Origin: PVC group bacterium
Lineage (GTDB): Bacteria > Verrucomicrobiota > Kiritimatiellia > CAIKKV01
Length of the DNA stretch: 64,000 nt
NCBI GenBank assembly: GCA_945898015.1
Contig: CAMDGM010000004.1
Location: 62,001 to 126,000 of the forward strand
Reading direction: 5' to 3'
Position 1 is the stretch's first letter, and every line of letters starts with the position of its first letter. Shown one piece after another: positions 9,243-16,590 of the stretch. The notes beneath the pieces are model-generated. The model saw only the letters and a list, made by a program, of their open reading frames with translations, did not search any database and had not been told where the DNA came from. Position numbers and translations under genes: made by a program.

Positions 9243-9551
9243 ATGAACAAGTACGACATATTTGACGAAGCCAAACGGGAATACGTGATTACACGACCGG
9301 ACACTCCGGCGCCGTGGATCAACTATCTCATGGGAAGTGACCTCTGCGTGCTGATGTCTCAGACCGCGGGCGGCTTGGCGTTTTACAAGGAACCCGCCGA
9401 AGGACGACTCACCCGCTATTGCTTCAACGGTCTGCCGGTGGCCATCAGCGGCAACCGGCTGCCGCTCATGGAGAAAACGAGAGTCGCCGTTCTGGCCACG
9501 CTTTCTCATCCTGCGAAACGGCCGGCTGCCCGGAAGGAGAAGATCCGATGA
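9243..9551 (+). pseudogene. Remnant of the 5' end of a GH94/cellobiose-phosphorylase-like gene
   Basis: From the ATG at 9243 the protein reads MNKYDIFDEAKREYVITRPD, then PWINYLMG, AGGLAFYKEP and LTRYCFNGLP. This is the characteristic N-terminus of GH94 (cellobiose or chitobiose phosphorylase-like) proteins, which are normally about 800 residues long. After about 60 residues similarity stops; the frame continues with unrelated basic residues and ends at 9551, overlapping the start of the M55 gene. The remaining 90 percent of the gene is missing. An upstream in-frame ATG at 9204 exists but adds residues not expected for the family. The truncated product is unlikely to fold. Together with the previous entry it marks deletions inside the block. 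Confidence 0.65.
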
Positions 9552-10366
9552 AAGTCTACGTTCAAACCGACATTGAAGGCGTGGCTGGCGTGGTGTTCTT
9601 CGAACATTACGACCCGTCGCCCGAGAATGTGCAGCATCGCCAGCGCATGCGGCGCCTCCTGACCGGGGAAGTCAATGCGGCCGTGACTGCGGCGTTCGAG
9701 GCGGGCGCCACCGAGGTGATCGTCAACGACAGCCATGGCAGCGGCTACAATGTCCTGTTCGAGGAACTGGATGCCCGCTGCGAGATCATCCACGGTCGCA
9801 ACTGCAGCGGGCCGCACTGGCTGCCGGAATTCGATGACTCCTTCGAGGCTTTGGTGCTTGTTGGGATGCACGCCATGGGGGGAACTCCGAAGGCGATCCT
9901 GCCGCACAGCCGGTGGGAGGTCAACGACGGCGAGATATTCCTTGGTGAGGCCAGTATGGCTGCGGCCCTGGCGGGGCACCGCGGCGTTCCGACGGTCTTC
10001 GCCAGCGGCGATGACAAGATCGTGGCGGAACTGCGTGAGAAGATTCCGGCCGCCCGATACGCCCAGGTGAAAAAGGCGCTGGGGGCCTACCAGGCGCGCA
10101 GCCTCATCCCTGCCCGGTCCCGGGAACTCATCGCCCAGGGAGTGAAAGAGGCTCTGGAGCATGCCGGCGATATCGAGCCCTACCGTATTCGCGGTCCACT
10201 GCAGCTCAACTTGATCGATTCGCCGAACCATGCTCCGCCGTTCACGCGAGTGCTCGACAAGTCTGTCGAGGCCGCCAACATCGAAGATGCATTCATGCAG
10301 GCGTTAAAGGCGATGCCATGGAACAAATTCAACGTCGAACTTCCCGATGGCTTCCAGTTCCCATAG
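9548..10366 (+). CDS. M55 family D-aminopeptidase (DppA-like)
   Basis: A 272-aa zinc peptidase of the DppA family, which releases D-amino acids from short peptides such as D-Ala-D-Ala. The N-terminal motif has Asp8 and Glu10 (QTDIEGVAG), followed by the family motifs NDSHGSG and VGMHAMGGT carrying the histidine ligands, and FASGDDK. Length is typical. The start ATG has AAGGAG eight bases upstream and overlaps the stop of the preceding gene remnant (ATGA). No signal peptide is present, so it is cytoplasmic. In this setting it may process peptide parts of amino-sugar polymers or peptidoglycan fragments; that role is inferred. A second M55 gene lies at 43,042. Confidence 0.88.
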   Translation: MKVYVQTDIEGVAGVVFFEHYDPSPENVQHRQRMRRLLTGEVNAAVTAAFEAGATEVIVNDSHGSGYNVLFEELDARCEIIHGRNCSGPHWLPEFDDSFEALVLVGMHAMGGTPKAILPHSRWEVNDGEIFLGEASMAAALAGHRGVPTVFASGDDKIVAELREKIPAARYAQVKKALGAYQARSLIPARSRELIAQGVKEALEHAGDIEPYRIRGPLQLNLIDSPNHAPPFTRVLDKSVEAANIEDAFMQALKAMPWNKFNVELPDGFQFP

Positions 10367-10452
10367 CACTTCAAGCTTTCAGAATTCAGCAGTTGGCATT
10401 CAGAATGAAACCGACTCCCGAATGCTGGATTTAGTTAAAGGAGATTGACAAC

Positions 10453-11613
10453 ATGAGCAGAATGTTCAACATCGCAGTCGTCGGTTGCGGGGCCATGGCG
10501 CAGGGGATGCATCTGCCCAATGTCGCGCGCCATCCCGGAATCCATCTGCGTTGGTGCTGTGACGTGGACCACAAGACGCTTGATCACGTGGCCACGACGT
10601 ACCACCCGGATCGGACGACGACAAATATCGCCGAAATCGCGGCGGACAAGGAGTGTGACGCGGCCATTGTCGCCACGCATCCGGCCGGCCGGCTCGAAAT
10701 CGTCCGGACCCTGGCGGCCGCGGGGAAGCACATCTATGCCGAAAAGCCTATTGCGGACAACTTTGCCGACATGCTCTCAATTCAGCAGATCGTCAAGAAA
10801 ACCGGCATCGTCTTTACCGTCGGTCACAATCGCCGGATGGCGCCGGCTCTTCGCGAAGCGCGCGACATTTATCGGAACCACCGGGATCACCCGCAATCGG
10901 AGCCTTGGCGCTGGGACCGTGTCGGCGCCAGGCGCCCCCGGTTGCCCCAGGAGCAGCAGACGTGCATGCTGCAGCGGATCAACGACGATTCCCTGTCCTG
11001 GAAAGAGTGGGTCTTTCAGGAGAAGGCGGGCGCTCTCCTCTTGGAACTCAATCACTTTTCGGACCTGGCGTGTTACTTCATCGAACGGGAGCCGGTTCTC
11101 GTGAGCGCGACAGGCGACGCGATCATGAATGTCGTGGTCAACATCACATTCGCGGACGGGTCCCTAGGCGTCATTTTCGATGCGTGTACCGGGACCTTCG
11201 GGTATCCCAAAGAGTTGTGCGAGATCTATCAGGGAGGCGCCGTCATTGCGGTGGACCATTGCATGGAGGTGCGCACGGCCGGCATTCCGGGCCAGCCGTT
11301 CCGGCGCGTCTATCCATCCGCCACCGATCCTGCTGTCGCGGGGATTGAAGCCTGGTATGACCGCACGATCGAAGCGATGCGCAAACCGGTCGATCCTCGG
11401 TTTCCCTTGGCCGCCCCCGGTCCGAACAAGGGACACTTTGAGCTTCTGGATGCCTTCGTGCGGGCGTGCCGCAACGAGGGGGAGAACCCGTGCGATGCCG
11501 TGGCGGGCACCCGGGCGGCGGCCATCGTTCTGAAGGCGGAAGAAAGCCTGCGCCGCGGCGGAGCGCCTCGGAAAATGGAGGCGGCGGACTATGTCGCGGA
11601 GACGGTCCGATGA
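10453..11613 (+). CDS. Gfo/Idh/MocA family oxidoreductase
   Basis: A 386-aa protein with the N-terminal Rossmann motif VVGCGAMAQGMH at residues 9-20, an EKPIADN motif (the family's conserved EKP) near residue 97, and a C-terminal alpha/beta domain. Members oxidise or reduce sugars, inositols and amino sugars with NAD(P)(H). The start has AAAGGAG 10 bases upstream. An insertion rich in Arg, Trp and Pro near residues 150-175 (RWDRVGARRPRLP) replaces part of the usual substrate domain, so substrate cannot be predicted. It follows the M55 gene by 86 bases and precedes the NagB-like promoter region, fitting a sugar-conversion role. Confidence 0.88.
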   Translation: MSRMFNIAVVGCGAMAQGMHLPNVARHPGIHLRWCCDVDHKTLDHVATTYHPDRTTTNIAEIAADKECDAAIVATHPAGRLEIVRTLAAAGKHIYAEKPIADNFADMLSIQQIVKKTGIVFTVGHNRRMAPALREARDIYRNHRDHPQSEPWRWDRVGARRPRLPQEQQTCMLQRINDDSLSWKEWVFQEKAGALLLELNHFSDLACYFIEREPVLVSATGDAIMNVVVNITFADGSLGVIFDACTGTFGYPKELCEIYQGGAVIAVDHCMEVRTAGIPGQPFRRVYPSATDPAVAGIEAWYDRTIEAMRKPVDPRFPLAAPGPNKGHFELLDAFVRACRNEGENPCDAVAGTRAAAIVLKAEESLRRGGAPRKMEAADYVAETVR

Positions 11614-11735
11614 GCGGCGATTCCCCATTGCCGGAGAAAGCCGCGCCGCCGGTGAACCGATAACGACCGGCGGGAACGGCGAGCCATTACGCAAGACGGT
11701 TTTAGTTTCGATACAGCCGCGGGCCGGCGAAAAAC

Positions 11736-11781
11736 GGCGCATGAACCTTCGGCGCATGAACCTTCTGGCGCATGAACCTTC
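11736..11781 (+). repeat. Three tandem copies of a 15-bp repeat (GGCGCATGAACCTTC)
   Basis: Copies lie at 11,736-11,750 and 11,751-11,765, with a third at 11,766-11,781 that carries one extra T. The array ends exactly where the -35 box of the adjacent promoter candidate begins, the usual position for an activator binding site. Expansion of a neutral tandem repeat is the alternative. Confidence 0.85.
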
Positions 11782-11810
11782 TTGACACCACCGGCGGCTC
11801 GGGCTACTCT
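11782..11810 (+). promoter_or_regulatory. Sigma70-type promoter candidate for the NagB-like/ceramidase-like pair
   Basis: TTGACA at 11,782-11,787, a 17-base spacer and TACTCT at 11,805-11,810. The -35 box is a perfect consensus; the -10 keeps the first, second and last consensus bases. The same TTGAC...TAnnnT pattern occurs at 17,125, 43,900 and 62,215 ahead of other gene blocks. Confidence 0.5.
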
Positions 11811-11918
11811 TTCTTTTTATGCCGTGCGCCTGTAAGCCAGCTCGCTCCTTGTGCCGCATGCCCGTGGAGCATGGCAGGGCGCTCGGTAGTGAAGCGCACG
11901 CGTGCGAGGAGTAATCGG

Positions 11919-12875
11919 ATGAGCCCATTTTCTTTCAAAAGCGCCGACTGGGTGCCTTACAAGGATTTCGATCCCGCTCTGCTGGAGCGGCTGCGCCGGA
12001 TGGGCGAGGCGGAATACGAGCGGCGCGAGGACGCCCATCATCCCGACTTCCGGATCAAGGTGCTGGAGAACTTTGGCGCGGTCTGTACGGCCGATCGTTT
12101 CACGAATATCAAGGAATCGGACGAGAAGAACCGGAAATTCGTCATGATCTGCGGCAACCCGAATCCGCACTCGTATATGCCCCTGGCCGAACTGATCAAC
12201 CTTTACCGGATCAACTGCCGCAATCTCTACGTCTTCACGATGGACGAGTGGGCGGACGAGGCGGGCCATATCGCCCCCGAGACGTACAAGGCCGGCTTCA
12301 CCTACTCGTTCCTGAAGTATTTCTACGACAAGATAGACCCGAAGCTGCGCCCGCCGCGGAAAAACATCTATCATCCGACCGACGCGAATATGAAAGACTA
12401 TTCCAGGCTGCTCTACGAGGTGAGCGACGGCGGCAACTATACCCTTTACAGCGGGCCGGGCTGGACGGGCCACATCGCCTTCATCGATCCCTGTCCCGAA
12501 TTCAACCGCCCCGGGATCACGATCGACGAGTATCTGGATCAGCCGGCGCAGGTTGTCTCGCTCCATCCGCTGACCATCGCCCAGAACTCGCTGCATGGCG
12601 TCTTTGGCTGCAGCGGCGACGTGGGCAACGTGCCGCCGAAGGCGGCCACATTGGGCCCGCTGGATGTGAAGCGCGCGAAGAGGCGCTTCGAGCAGCACGG
12701 GCTGAGCACCATGGGAACGTTCTCCTCCTGGCAGCGGATGGTCAGCCGCCTGATCTGTCACGGCCCGGTCACGCCGCTGGTGCCGGGATCGATCCTTCAG
12801 CTCTTTCCCTGCACGCTCTACGTCTCGCCCCAGATCGCCAAACCGATCGCTTGCATGGAAACGGTCGGATACTGA
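11919..12875 (+). CDS. NagB-like glucosamine-6-phosphate deaminase family protein, divergent active site
   Basis: A 318-aa protein of the glucosamine-6-phosphate deaminase/isomerase family, whose classical members convert glucosamine-6-phosphate to fructose-6-phosphate and ammonia. GNPNPHSYMPL is the phosphate-binding region, and FTMDEWADE carries the Asp equivalent to E. coli Asp72. GPGWTGHIAFIDP aligns with the catalytic GxGxDGHIAFNEP: His is kept, but the Asp141 equivalent is Thr and the Glu148 equivalent is Asp. The reaction may therefore differ from standard deamination. The start is set by AGGAG seven bases upstream. It overlaps the next gene by one base (TGATG), so the two are translationally coupled. 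It is probably cytoplasmic and acts in amino-sugar use. Confidence 0.78.
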   Translation: MSPFSFKSADWVPYKDFDPALLERLRRMGEAEYERREDAHHPDFRIKVLENFGAVCTADRFTNIKESDEKNRKFVMICGNPNPHSYMPLAELINLYRINCRNLYVFTMDEWADEAGHIAPETYKAGFTYSFLKYFYDKIDPKLRPPRKNIYHPTDANMKDYSRLLYEVSDGGNYTLYSGPGWTGHIAFIDPCPEFNRPGITIDEYLDQPAQVVSLHPLTIAQNSLHGVFGCSGDVGNVPPKAATLGPLDVKRAKRRFEQHGLSTMGTFSSWQRMVSRLICHGPVTPLVPGSILQLFPCTLYVSPQIAKPIACMETVGY

Positions 12876-14215
12876 TGAACCGGGAAAACAAATGCGTCTT
12901 GCGGGCGGGCGCCGCGGCGGTGGATATTTCTCCGCGCAAGAGCCTGTTCCTCTGCGGATATCCCAACGTCAAGCGCGACAGCTCGGGGATCCACGATCCG
13001 CTGATGAGCTCCGCGCTGTTTCTGGATGATGGCGCGAGGCAAGCGGTCTTCATCGCCAACGACATTATCTATATTCCCAAGGGGCTTGGCCGGCTGGCCC
13101 GGGCGCGCATCGCCGGGGCGACAGGGGTGCCGGAGGGCCGGATCATGATCACGGCCACCCACACCCATTCCGGACCGCTCACGGTGGCGCGGAACTACCC
13201 GTCCGCGGATTCCGTGACGCCGGCGCCGGATGCGGATTATGTCGCGCAACTCGAGGACGGCATCGTTCAGGCCGCCGTCGCCGCCGTTCGGGCCGCGCGG
13301 CCCGCGGAGGCGGGCTTGGCGGCGGCGGATGCCGCGGGGGTGGGCACGAACCGGCGCGTTCCGCACGGGCCGGCGAATCTGCGCGTGCCGGTGCTCAGCG
13401 TGCGCGATGCCGCCACGCATGCGCACCTGGCGCTCATGACCGTCTGCTGCATGCACCCGACGGTGCTGCACGAGAACTCCACGCTGGTCAGCGGGGATTT
13501 TCCGGGCCTGGCGCGGCGGTATCTGCAGCGGCACGTGGTGGGGGCAGGGTGCCCGGTGTTGCATCATTCCGGTCCGGCGGGCAACCAGAGTCCGAGGCAC
13601 GTCACACGCGGCAACACGTTCGAGGAGGCGGAGCGGCTGGGAACGATTCTCGGGAAGGCCGTGGAAAAGGCGCTGAACGGCGTGGCCTATCGCACGGCTC
13701 TGGCCCTGGGGTTTGCCGGCGCGAACGTGGAGTTGCCACGGCGGAACTTTCCGCCGGCAGCCGAAGCCGAAGCGGACGAGCGCGCCTCCCGGGAACGGCT
13801 TGAGCGGATGCGGCGGGATGGGAGCCCGCGCGCGGAGACGCGCACCGCGGAATGCGACTGGTTCGGGGCGGCGCGCCGGTCCGCCCTGGCCCGGTTTGCG
13901 GCGAATGGCGGGCTGGACAAAGCCGCGGCCGCGTGCATGCCGGCGGAGATCCAGGTGATCCGCGCGGGGCCGTGGTCATTTATTGGCTGGCCCGGCGAAA
14001 TCTTCATCGAATTCGCCCTGGAGGCGGTTCGGGGGTTCCCGGACGCGTTCGTGATCGCTTATGCCAACGGCGAAACAGACGGGTATCTCGTGACCGCCGA
14101 AGCGGTGGCCGAAGGCGGCTACGAAGCGGCGACCGGCCTATTCAAGAGTCCCGAAAGCGGTGATTTGCTGGTGAAGAAAACGCGGGAACTCCTGGCTCTT
14201 TCCGGGAATGCCTAA
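12875..14215 (+). CDS. Neutral-ceramidase-like protein (neutral/alkaline non-lysosomal ceramidase N-terminal domain)
   Basis: A 446-aa protein with the zinc-binding THTHSGP motif near residue 92, a second histidine region (CCMHPTVLHEN), a GDFPG turn and HSGPAGNQSP, which corresponds to the family's G-D/N-x-SP motif. PVC genomes carry many such proteins next to sugar-degradation genes, and most are not proven ceramidases; an amidase acting on N-acyl groups of amino sugars is equally plausible. There is no signal peptide, unlike secreted ceramidases, and the C-terminal immunoglobulin-like domain of full-length enzymes is missing, so it is shorter than typical. The ATG overlaps the stop of the NagB-like gene. 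Residues 270-320 are rich in Arg and Glu and look like an insertion. Confidence 0.75.
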   Translation: MNRENKCVLRAGAAAVDISPRKSLFLCGYPNVKRDSSGIHDPLMSSALFLDDGARQAVFIANDIIYIPKGLGRLARARIAGATGVPEGRIMITATHTHSGPLTVARNYPSADSVTPAPDADYVAQLEDGIVQAAVAAVRAARPAEAGLAAADAAGVGTNRRVPHGPANLRVPVLSVRDAATHAHLALMTVCCMHPTVLHENSTLVSGDFPGLARRYLQRHVVGAGCPVLHHSGPAGNQSPRHVTRGNTFEEAERLGTILGKAVEKALNGVAYRTALALGFAGANVELPRRNFPPAAEAEADERASRERLERMRRDGSPRAETRTAECDWFGAARRSALARFAANGGLDKAAAACMPAEIQVIRAGPWSFIGWPGEIFIEFALEAVRGFPDAFVIAYANGETDGYLVTAEAVAEGGYEAATGLFKSPESGDLLVKKTRELLALSGNA

Positions 14216-14544
14216 ACCGGGGTGGCACCGTGCATCCATGCGGCGGAGTGACCTTCTGAAGGATCAGGAGGATAAATACTTCTCTCACACGATCATGCAG
14301 TGCGTAGACGTTATGGATCTGCAGGACATCAAGGCCCTCATGGAGCAGTACATTCAGCTTGAAACTGATGAATTTCGCGCTTCACATGGACGAGACGCTC
14401 AGTCCATTTTTCCGGGCTAGCGTTCAGCGGTGCCTGATGAATACGACCCCGGATCAGGACGAAAACTCGCGTATCAATTCGCTGGATCTGAACCTGACGG
14501 GAAAGCCGCAAAATCAGGATTCGAACCCTGCTCAAAAAAAGGCA

Positions 14545-14565
14545 TATCTTTGACGTATCTTTGAC
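14545..14565 (+). repeat. Two direct copies of TATCTTTGAC next to the att-like site
   Basis: Copies at 14,545-14,554 and 14,556-14,565 are separated by one base. Short direct repeats at this distance from an att core are what tyrosine integrases and excisionases bind (arm-type sites); this use is inferred. Confidence 0.6.
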
Positions 14566-14666
14566 TTTATGCCATTTCCATGCAAATCATTTCAAACGAC
14601 ACCATCGGAGGCGTCGATGGCTATGAAAAGGCGTAACTGACTGTATTGCAATTAATTATAATTATA

Positions 14667-14694
14667 TCAAATCGTTTCAAATCGTTTCAAATCG
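14667..14694 (+). repeat. Near three copies of the 10-bp repeat TCAAATCGTT
   Basis: Two full copies at 14,667-14,676 and 14,677-14,686 are followed by eight bases of a third. A related CAAATCATTTCAAACG lies at 14,584-14,599. The array ends 36 bases before the tRNA fragment. Confidence 0.75.
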
Positions 14695-14729
14695 CACGGA
14701 AGAAAATGGCGGAAAAGAGGGGGAGTGGA

Positions 14730-14774
14730 TTCGGGACCAAAAGGTCGAGGGTTCAAATCCCTCCGCCCCGACCA
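14730..14774 (+). other. 3' half of a tRNA-Pro(CGG) gene: probable attachment-site scar of an integrated element
   Basis: Reading 5' to 3': anticodon loop TTCGGGA (anticodon CGG, G37), anticodon stem 3' strand CCAAA, five-base variable region AGGTC, T-stem GAGGG/CCCTC around loop TTCAAAT, acceptor 3' strand CGCCCCG, discriminator A and encoded CCA. G72 and A73 are proline features. Everything 5' of the anticodon loop is missing: bases upstream cannot form TTTGG, a D-arm or CGGGGCG. A clean break at the anticodon loop is the classic result of site-specific integration into a tRNA gene. Given its orientation, the intact tRNA and the element should lie to the left, so this marks the element's right end. 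It cannot function as a tRNA. Confidence 0.8.
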
Positions 14775-14847
14775 TTCCTCGCAGGGCTTACATGCCCTGC
14801 TCGTCATGGCAAGCCATTCCTTTGCGAAGGAAGCCCTGCGAGGAATG
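14773..14847. repeat. 17-bp perfect inverted repeat (REP-like palindrome)
   Basis: CATTCCTCGCAGGGCTT at 14,773-14,789 is the exact reverse complement of 14,831-14,847. The 41 bases between contain further small palindromes (GCCATTCC, CTTTGCGAAGG). It resembles the extragenic palindromes common in bacteria that begin GTCATTCC on the other strand. It lacks a T-run, so it is not a typical terminator. It begins inside the CCA of the tRNA fragment. Confidence 0.75.
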
Positions 14848-14876
14848 ACCCTGAGGAGTCTTCGACGAAGGGCCAT

Positions 14877-15173
14877 ATGCACAAGCCCAAACCATTCCCA
14901 AGCTCAACGACCATTTGGTTCACCTACATCCTGGAATGCCGTGACGGCTCTTATTATGTCGGCATTACGAACGATCTGCAATCCCGTGTTGACGAGCATA
15001 ACGCCGGCGCGGGAGCCTCGTGGACGCGTATTCGGCGACCCGTGAAGCTTCGATTCGCCCAACCGTTTCCGGACAAATCCGGTGCCCGGCTGCGGGAGAA
15101 CGAAGTCAAGGGCTGGCGTCGCCAGAAGAAGGAATTGCTTATTCATTCCGAGATCAACGTGGTCCCTGAATAG
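14877..15173 (+). CDS. GIY-YIG nuclease family protein (small UPF0213-like type)
   Basis: A 98-aa protein consisting almost entirely of a GIY-YIG domain: TYILECRDGSYYVGITNDL supplies the TY...YVG core, followed by an Arg and EHN (RVDEHNAG) and a Glu near ARLRENEVK that matches the catalytic Glu of the family. Small stand-alone members (YhbQ/UPF0213 type) are widespread; a DNA-repair or DNA-processing nuclease role is known for a few. I chose the ATG at 14,877, just before MHKPKPF, because the upstream extension runs through the tRNA fragment and palindrome. The ribosome binding site is weak (GAAGGG). It is the first gene on the presumed chromosomal side of the att-like site and has no partner in an operon. 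Confidence 0.82.
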   Translation: MHKPKPFPSSTTIWFTYILECRDGSYYVGITNDLQSRVDEHNAGAGASWTRIRRPVKLRFAQPFPDKSGARLRENEVKGWRRQKKELLIHSEINVVPE

Positions 15174-15265
15174 CTTGAAGGTAGACCGTTTTTTATTGGG
15201 CTTTTTGCCAACCTAGACCGTTTTTGCTCCAACCCCCTACCAAAAACGATCTTACCCCGCCATTT

Positions 15266-15314
15266 TGTCCGATTGGCGATCCTGGACAATTCGTTGGACG
15301 ATTCGTCACTTCAG
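15266..15314 (+). repeat. Diverged repeat, copy 1 (second repeat family)
   Basis: Similar to 16,888-16,938 at roughly three quarters of positions over about 50 bases, sharing ATTGGCG, TGGACAA and GTCACTTCAG in the same order. Its position relative to the 98-bp repeat differs between the two flanks. Confidence 0.5.
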
Positions 15315-15371
15315 TTCGGGGTGAAACGGGGGTCAAAACGGGTCAGCCGAGGGGTTCCGAGAGGGTTCTCT

Positions 15372-15469
15372 ATCCGCTATTCGCTATCGGTTGTGCCTGC
15401 CATCTGGAGGGGCGAGCCGGAGTAGCAGACGAAGCGTCGCTACCCGGCAAGCTCCTGCGAGACCGTCTT
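15372..15469 (+). repeat. 98-bp direct repeat with internal hairpin, copy 1
   Basis: Identical to 16,643-16,740 except for one base. Its core folds as GCCGG, GTAGC, GACG, loop AAG, CGTC, GCTAC, CCGGC with two single-base bulges, about 14 base pairs. It lies upstream of the glycosidase-like gene at 15,581. Repetitive extragenic hairpin or a remnant of a small mobile element are the main options. Confidence 0.9.
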
Positions 15470-15580
15470 CCCGCCATCCCCTCCGCAGCACGCAGGACTC
15501 GGTGCCGGTCTTTTCATGCCTATTCAAGTCGTCTCTTCCTCCTTGCATTTTGAATTGATGCCCCCGTATCCTTGAATCCC

Positions 15581-16552
15581 ATGAACTCCTGGACCATCCC
15601 AAACGTCGGCCCCATCCTTGCGCCGGGGCAGTTGCACCCGGCTTTCGACAAGGCGCACGCGGGCGCCGCCCATGTGCTGCGGCACGGCGACACCTGCCAC
15701 CTCTACTACTGGGGGCGCGGCGACCAAGGCAACGTCATCCTGCGCGCGGAAAGCCCGGCGGCAGACCCCAACCGGTGGTCGCCCGCGGGCGGCGTCCTCC
15801 TCAAGGCACAGCCCGAAACCGATTACAACGCGGACGGGCCCAGCTTCCCGTTCGTGCTTCCCGTCACGGACACGCGCTGGCTGATGTATGTCTGCACGTG
15901 GGGAAGGAAGCGGGTCGAAAATCGCCTGCCGAACTCGACCGGCGCCGCGATCTCGGATGACGCCGGCCGCACGTGGCTCTACGCCGGCGAGGCGCCCGTT
16001 CTTCCGCTGGACCGCCCCTGGGACCGCAGCGGCACGGGCAGCGTCTGGGTGCTGCTGGAAAACGGCCTCTTCCGGATGTACTATACGGCCATCGGCCGCT
16101 ACTTCCCCAAGCCCCCCGGCGTGCAGACCGGCCACGGGGACGTGATCCCGGAAATCGGCATCGGCTATGCGGAATCGCGCGACGGCCTCGTCTGGACCAA
16201 GCCCGTTGCGGACCTGCTGGTGCGGCCACGCGGGTTCGCCGTGGAGCCATACGAATACATCTGTTCCAAGCCCTGCGTGGTGAAGGACGGCCCGGGCTAC
16301 ATCATGTGGGTCAACACCTTCGGCACAGCCTACCGCGTCCACCGGCTGACCAGTCTCGACGGCCTTCACTGGACCTGGGCGAAACGGCAGGGGCCGGATG
16401 GCGAGCTGGGGACGGGCAGCCCGGGCGCGTTCGACGACCACCAGCGCTCCTACCCCTGCATGCTCCGCCATGAAAACGAATGGCGCTGCTGGTACACAGG
16501 CAACGCCTTCGGCCGGACGGGAATGGGCTACGCGGTGGCGCCCGCCTCGTAG
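15581..16552 (+). CDS. Five-bladed beta-propeller glycosidase-like protein (GH43/GH32/GH130-like fold)
   Basis: A 323-aa protein without signal peptide. It shows repeated blade motifs of furanosidase/mannoside-phosphorylase-like propellers: HVLRHGDTCHLYYWG, RWLMYVCTWG, AAISDDAGRTW, GLFRMYYTAIG, GYAESRDGLVW, YIMWVNTFG, LTSLDGLHW and EWRCWYTGNAFG. The alternation of a YY/W strand with SxDGxxW is typical for GH32/43/68/130-type folds. Catalytic Asp and Glu residues cannot be assigned with confidence. The ATG at 15,581 is preferred over an upstream TTG at 15,572; neither has a clear Shine-Dalgarno sequence. The gene stands alone between two copies of a 98-bp repeat, so it may have been moved as a unit. 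Confidence 0.72.
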   Translation: MNSWTIPNVGPILAPGQLHPAFDKAHAGAAHVLRHGDTCHLYYWGRGDQGNVILRAESPAADPNRWSPAGGVLLKAQPETDYNADGPSFPFVLPVTDTRWLMYVCTWGRKRVENRLPNSTGAAISDDAGRTWLYAGEAPVLPLDRPWDRSGTGSVWVLLENGLFRMYYTAIGRYFPKPPGVQTGHGDVIPEIGIGYAESRDGLVWTKPVADLLVRPRGFAVEPYEYICSKPCVVKDGPGYIMWVNTFGTAYRVHRLTSLDGLHWTWAKRQGPDGELGTGSPGAFDDHQRSYPCMLRHENEWRCWYTGNAFGRTGMGYAVAPAS

Positions 16553-16590
16553 CGTTGCGGGCGTTCCAGGGGAACCAAATTCGCGCGCCT

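Larger units (their letters stand above)
11614..11918 (+). other. 305-bp intergenic region with regulatory signals, no gene
   Basis: No credible coding sequence lies between the oxidoreductase and the NagB-like gene. The interval holds a three-copy 15-bp repeat (11,736-11,781), a promoter candidate that abuts it (11,782-11,810), and a leader of about 100 bases ending in AGGAG before the ATG at 11,919. A frame that extends the NagB-like protein upstream to 11,772 runs through the promoter and is not believed. Confidence 0.6.
14216..14729 (+). other. Non-coding end of the putative island, AT-rich towards the attachment site
   Basis: No supported gene. A 60-codon frame from 14,239 and an overlapping frame from 14,359 have neither a good ribosome binding site nor recognisable motifs, and may be debris. 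From about 14,530 the sequence becomes clearly AT-richer than the rest of the window and contains two small direct-repeat sets (14,545-14,565 and 14,667-14,694) just before the tRNA fragment. Confidence 0.5.
15174..15580 (+). other. 407-bp repeat-rich intergenic region, no gene
   Basis: Contains two copies of TAGACCGTTTTT (near 15,183 and 15,216), one copy of a diverged repeat (15,266-15,314) and the first copy of the 98-bp repeat (15,372-15,469). A 109-codon frame here is only the translation of the repeat. No promoter or ribosome binding site for the gene at 15,581 is evident. Confidence 0.6.

Noticed and set aside
14239-14420. 60-codon frame before the tRNA fragment
   Set aside because: No ribosome binding site at a fitting distance, no recognised motif, and overlap with another frame; kept only as a note in the region entry.
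14411-14440. TAGCGTTCAGCGGTGCCTGATG read as a possible 5' half of the tRNA-Pro, separated from the 3' half by an intron
   Set aside because: No acceptor strand CGGGGCG or proper D-stem and no anticodon stem TTTGG; the match is superficial.
14512-14536. GTTCGAATCC on the minus strand, similar to a tRNA T-arm
   Set aside because: The stem has mismatches and no acceptor or CCA follows in the right place.
15224-15553. 109-codon frame similar to part of a frame at 16,480-16,953
   Set aside because: The similarity is simply the 98-bp DNA repeat translated in the same frame; flanking residues are unrelated.
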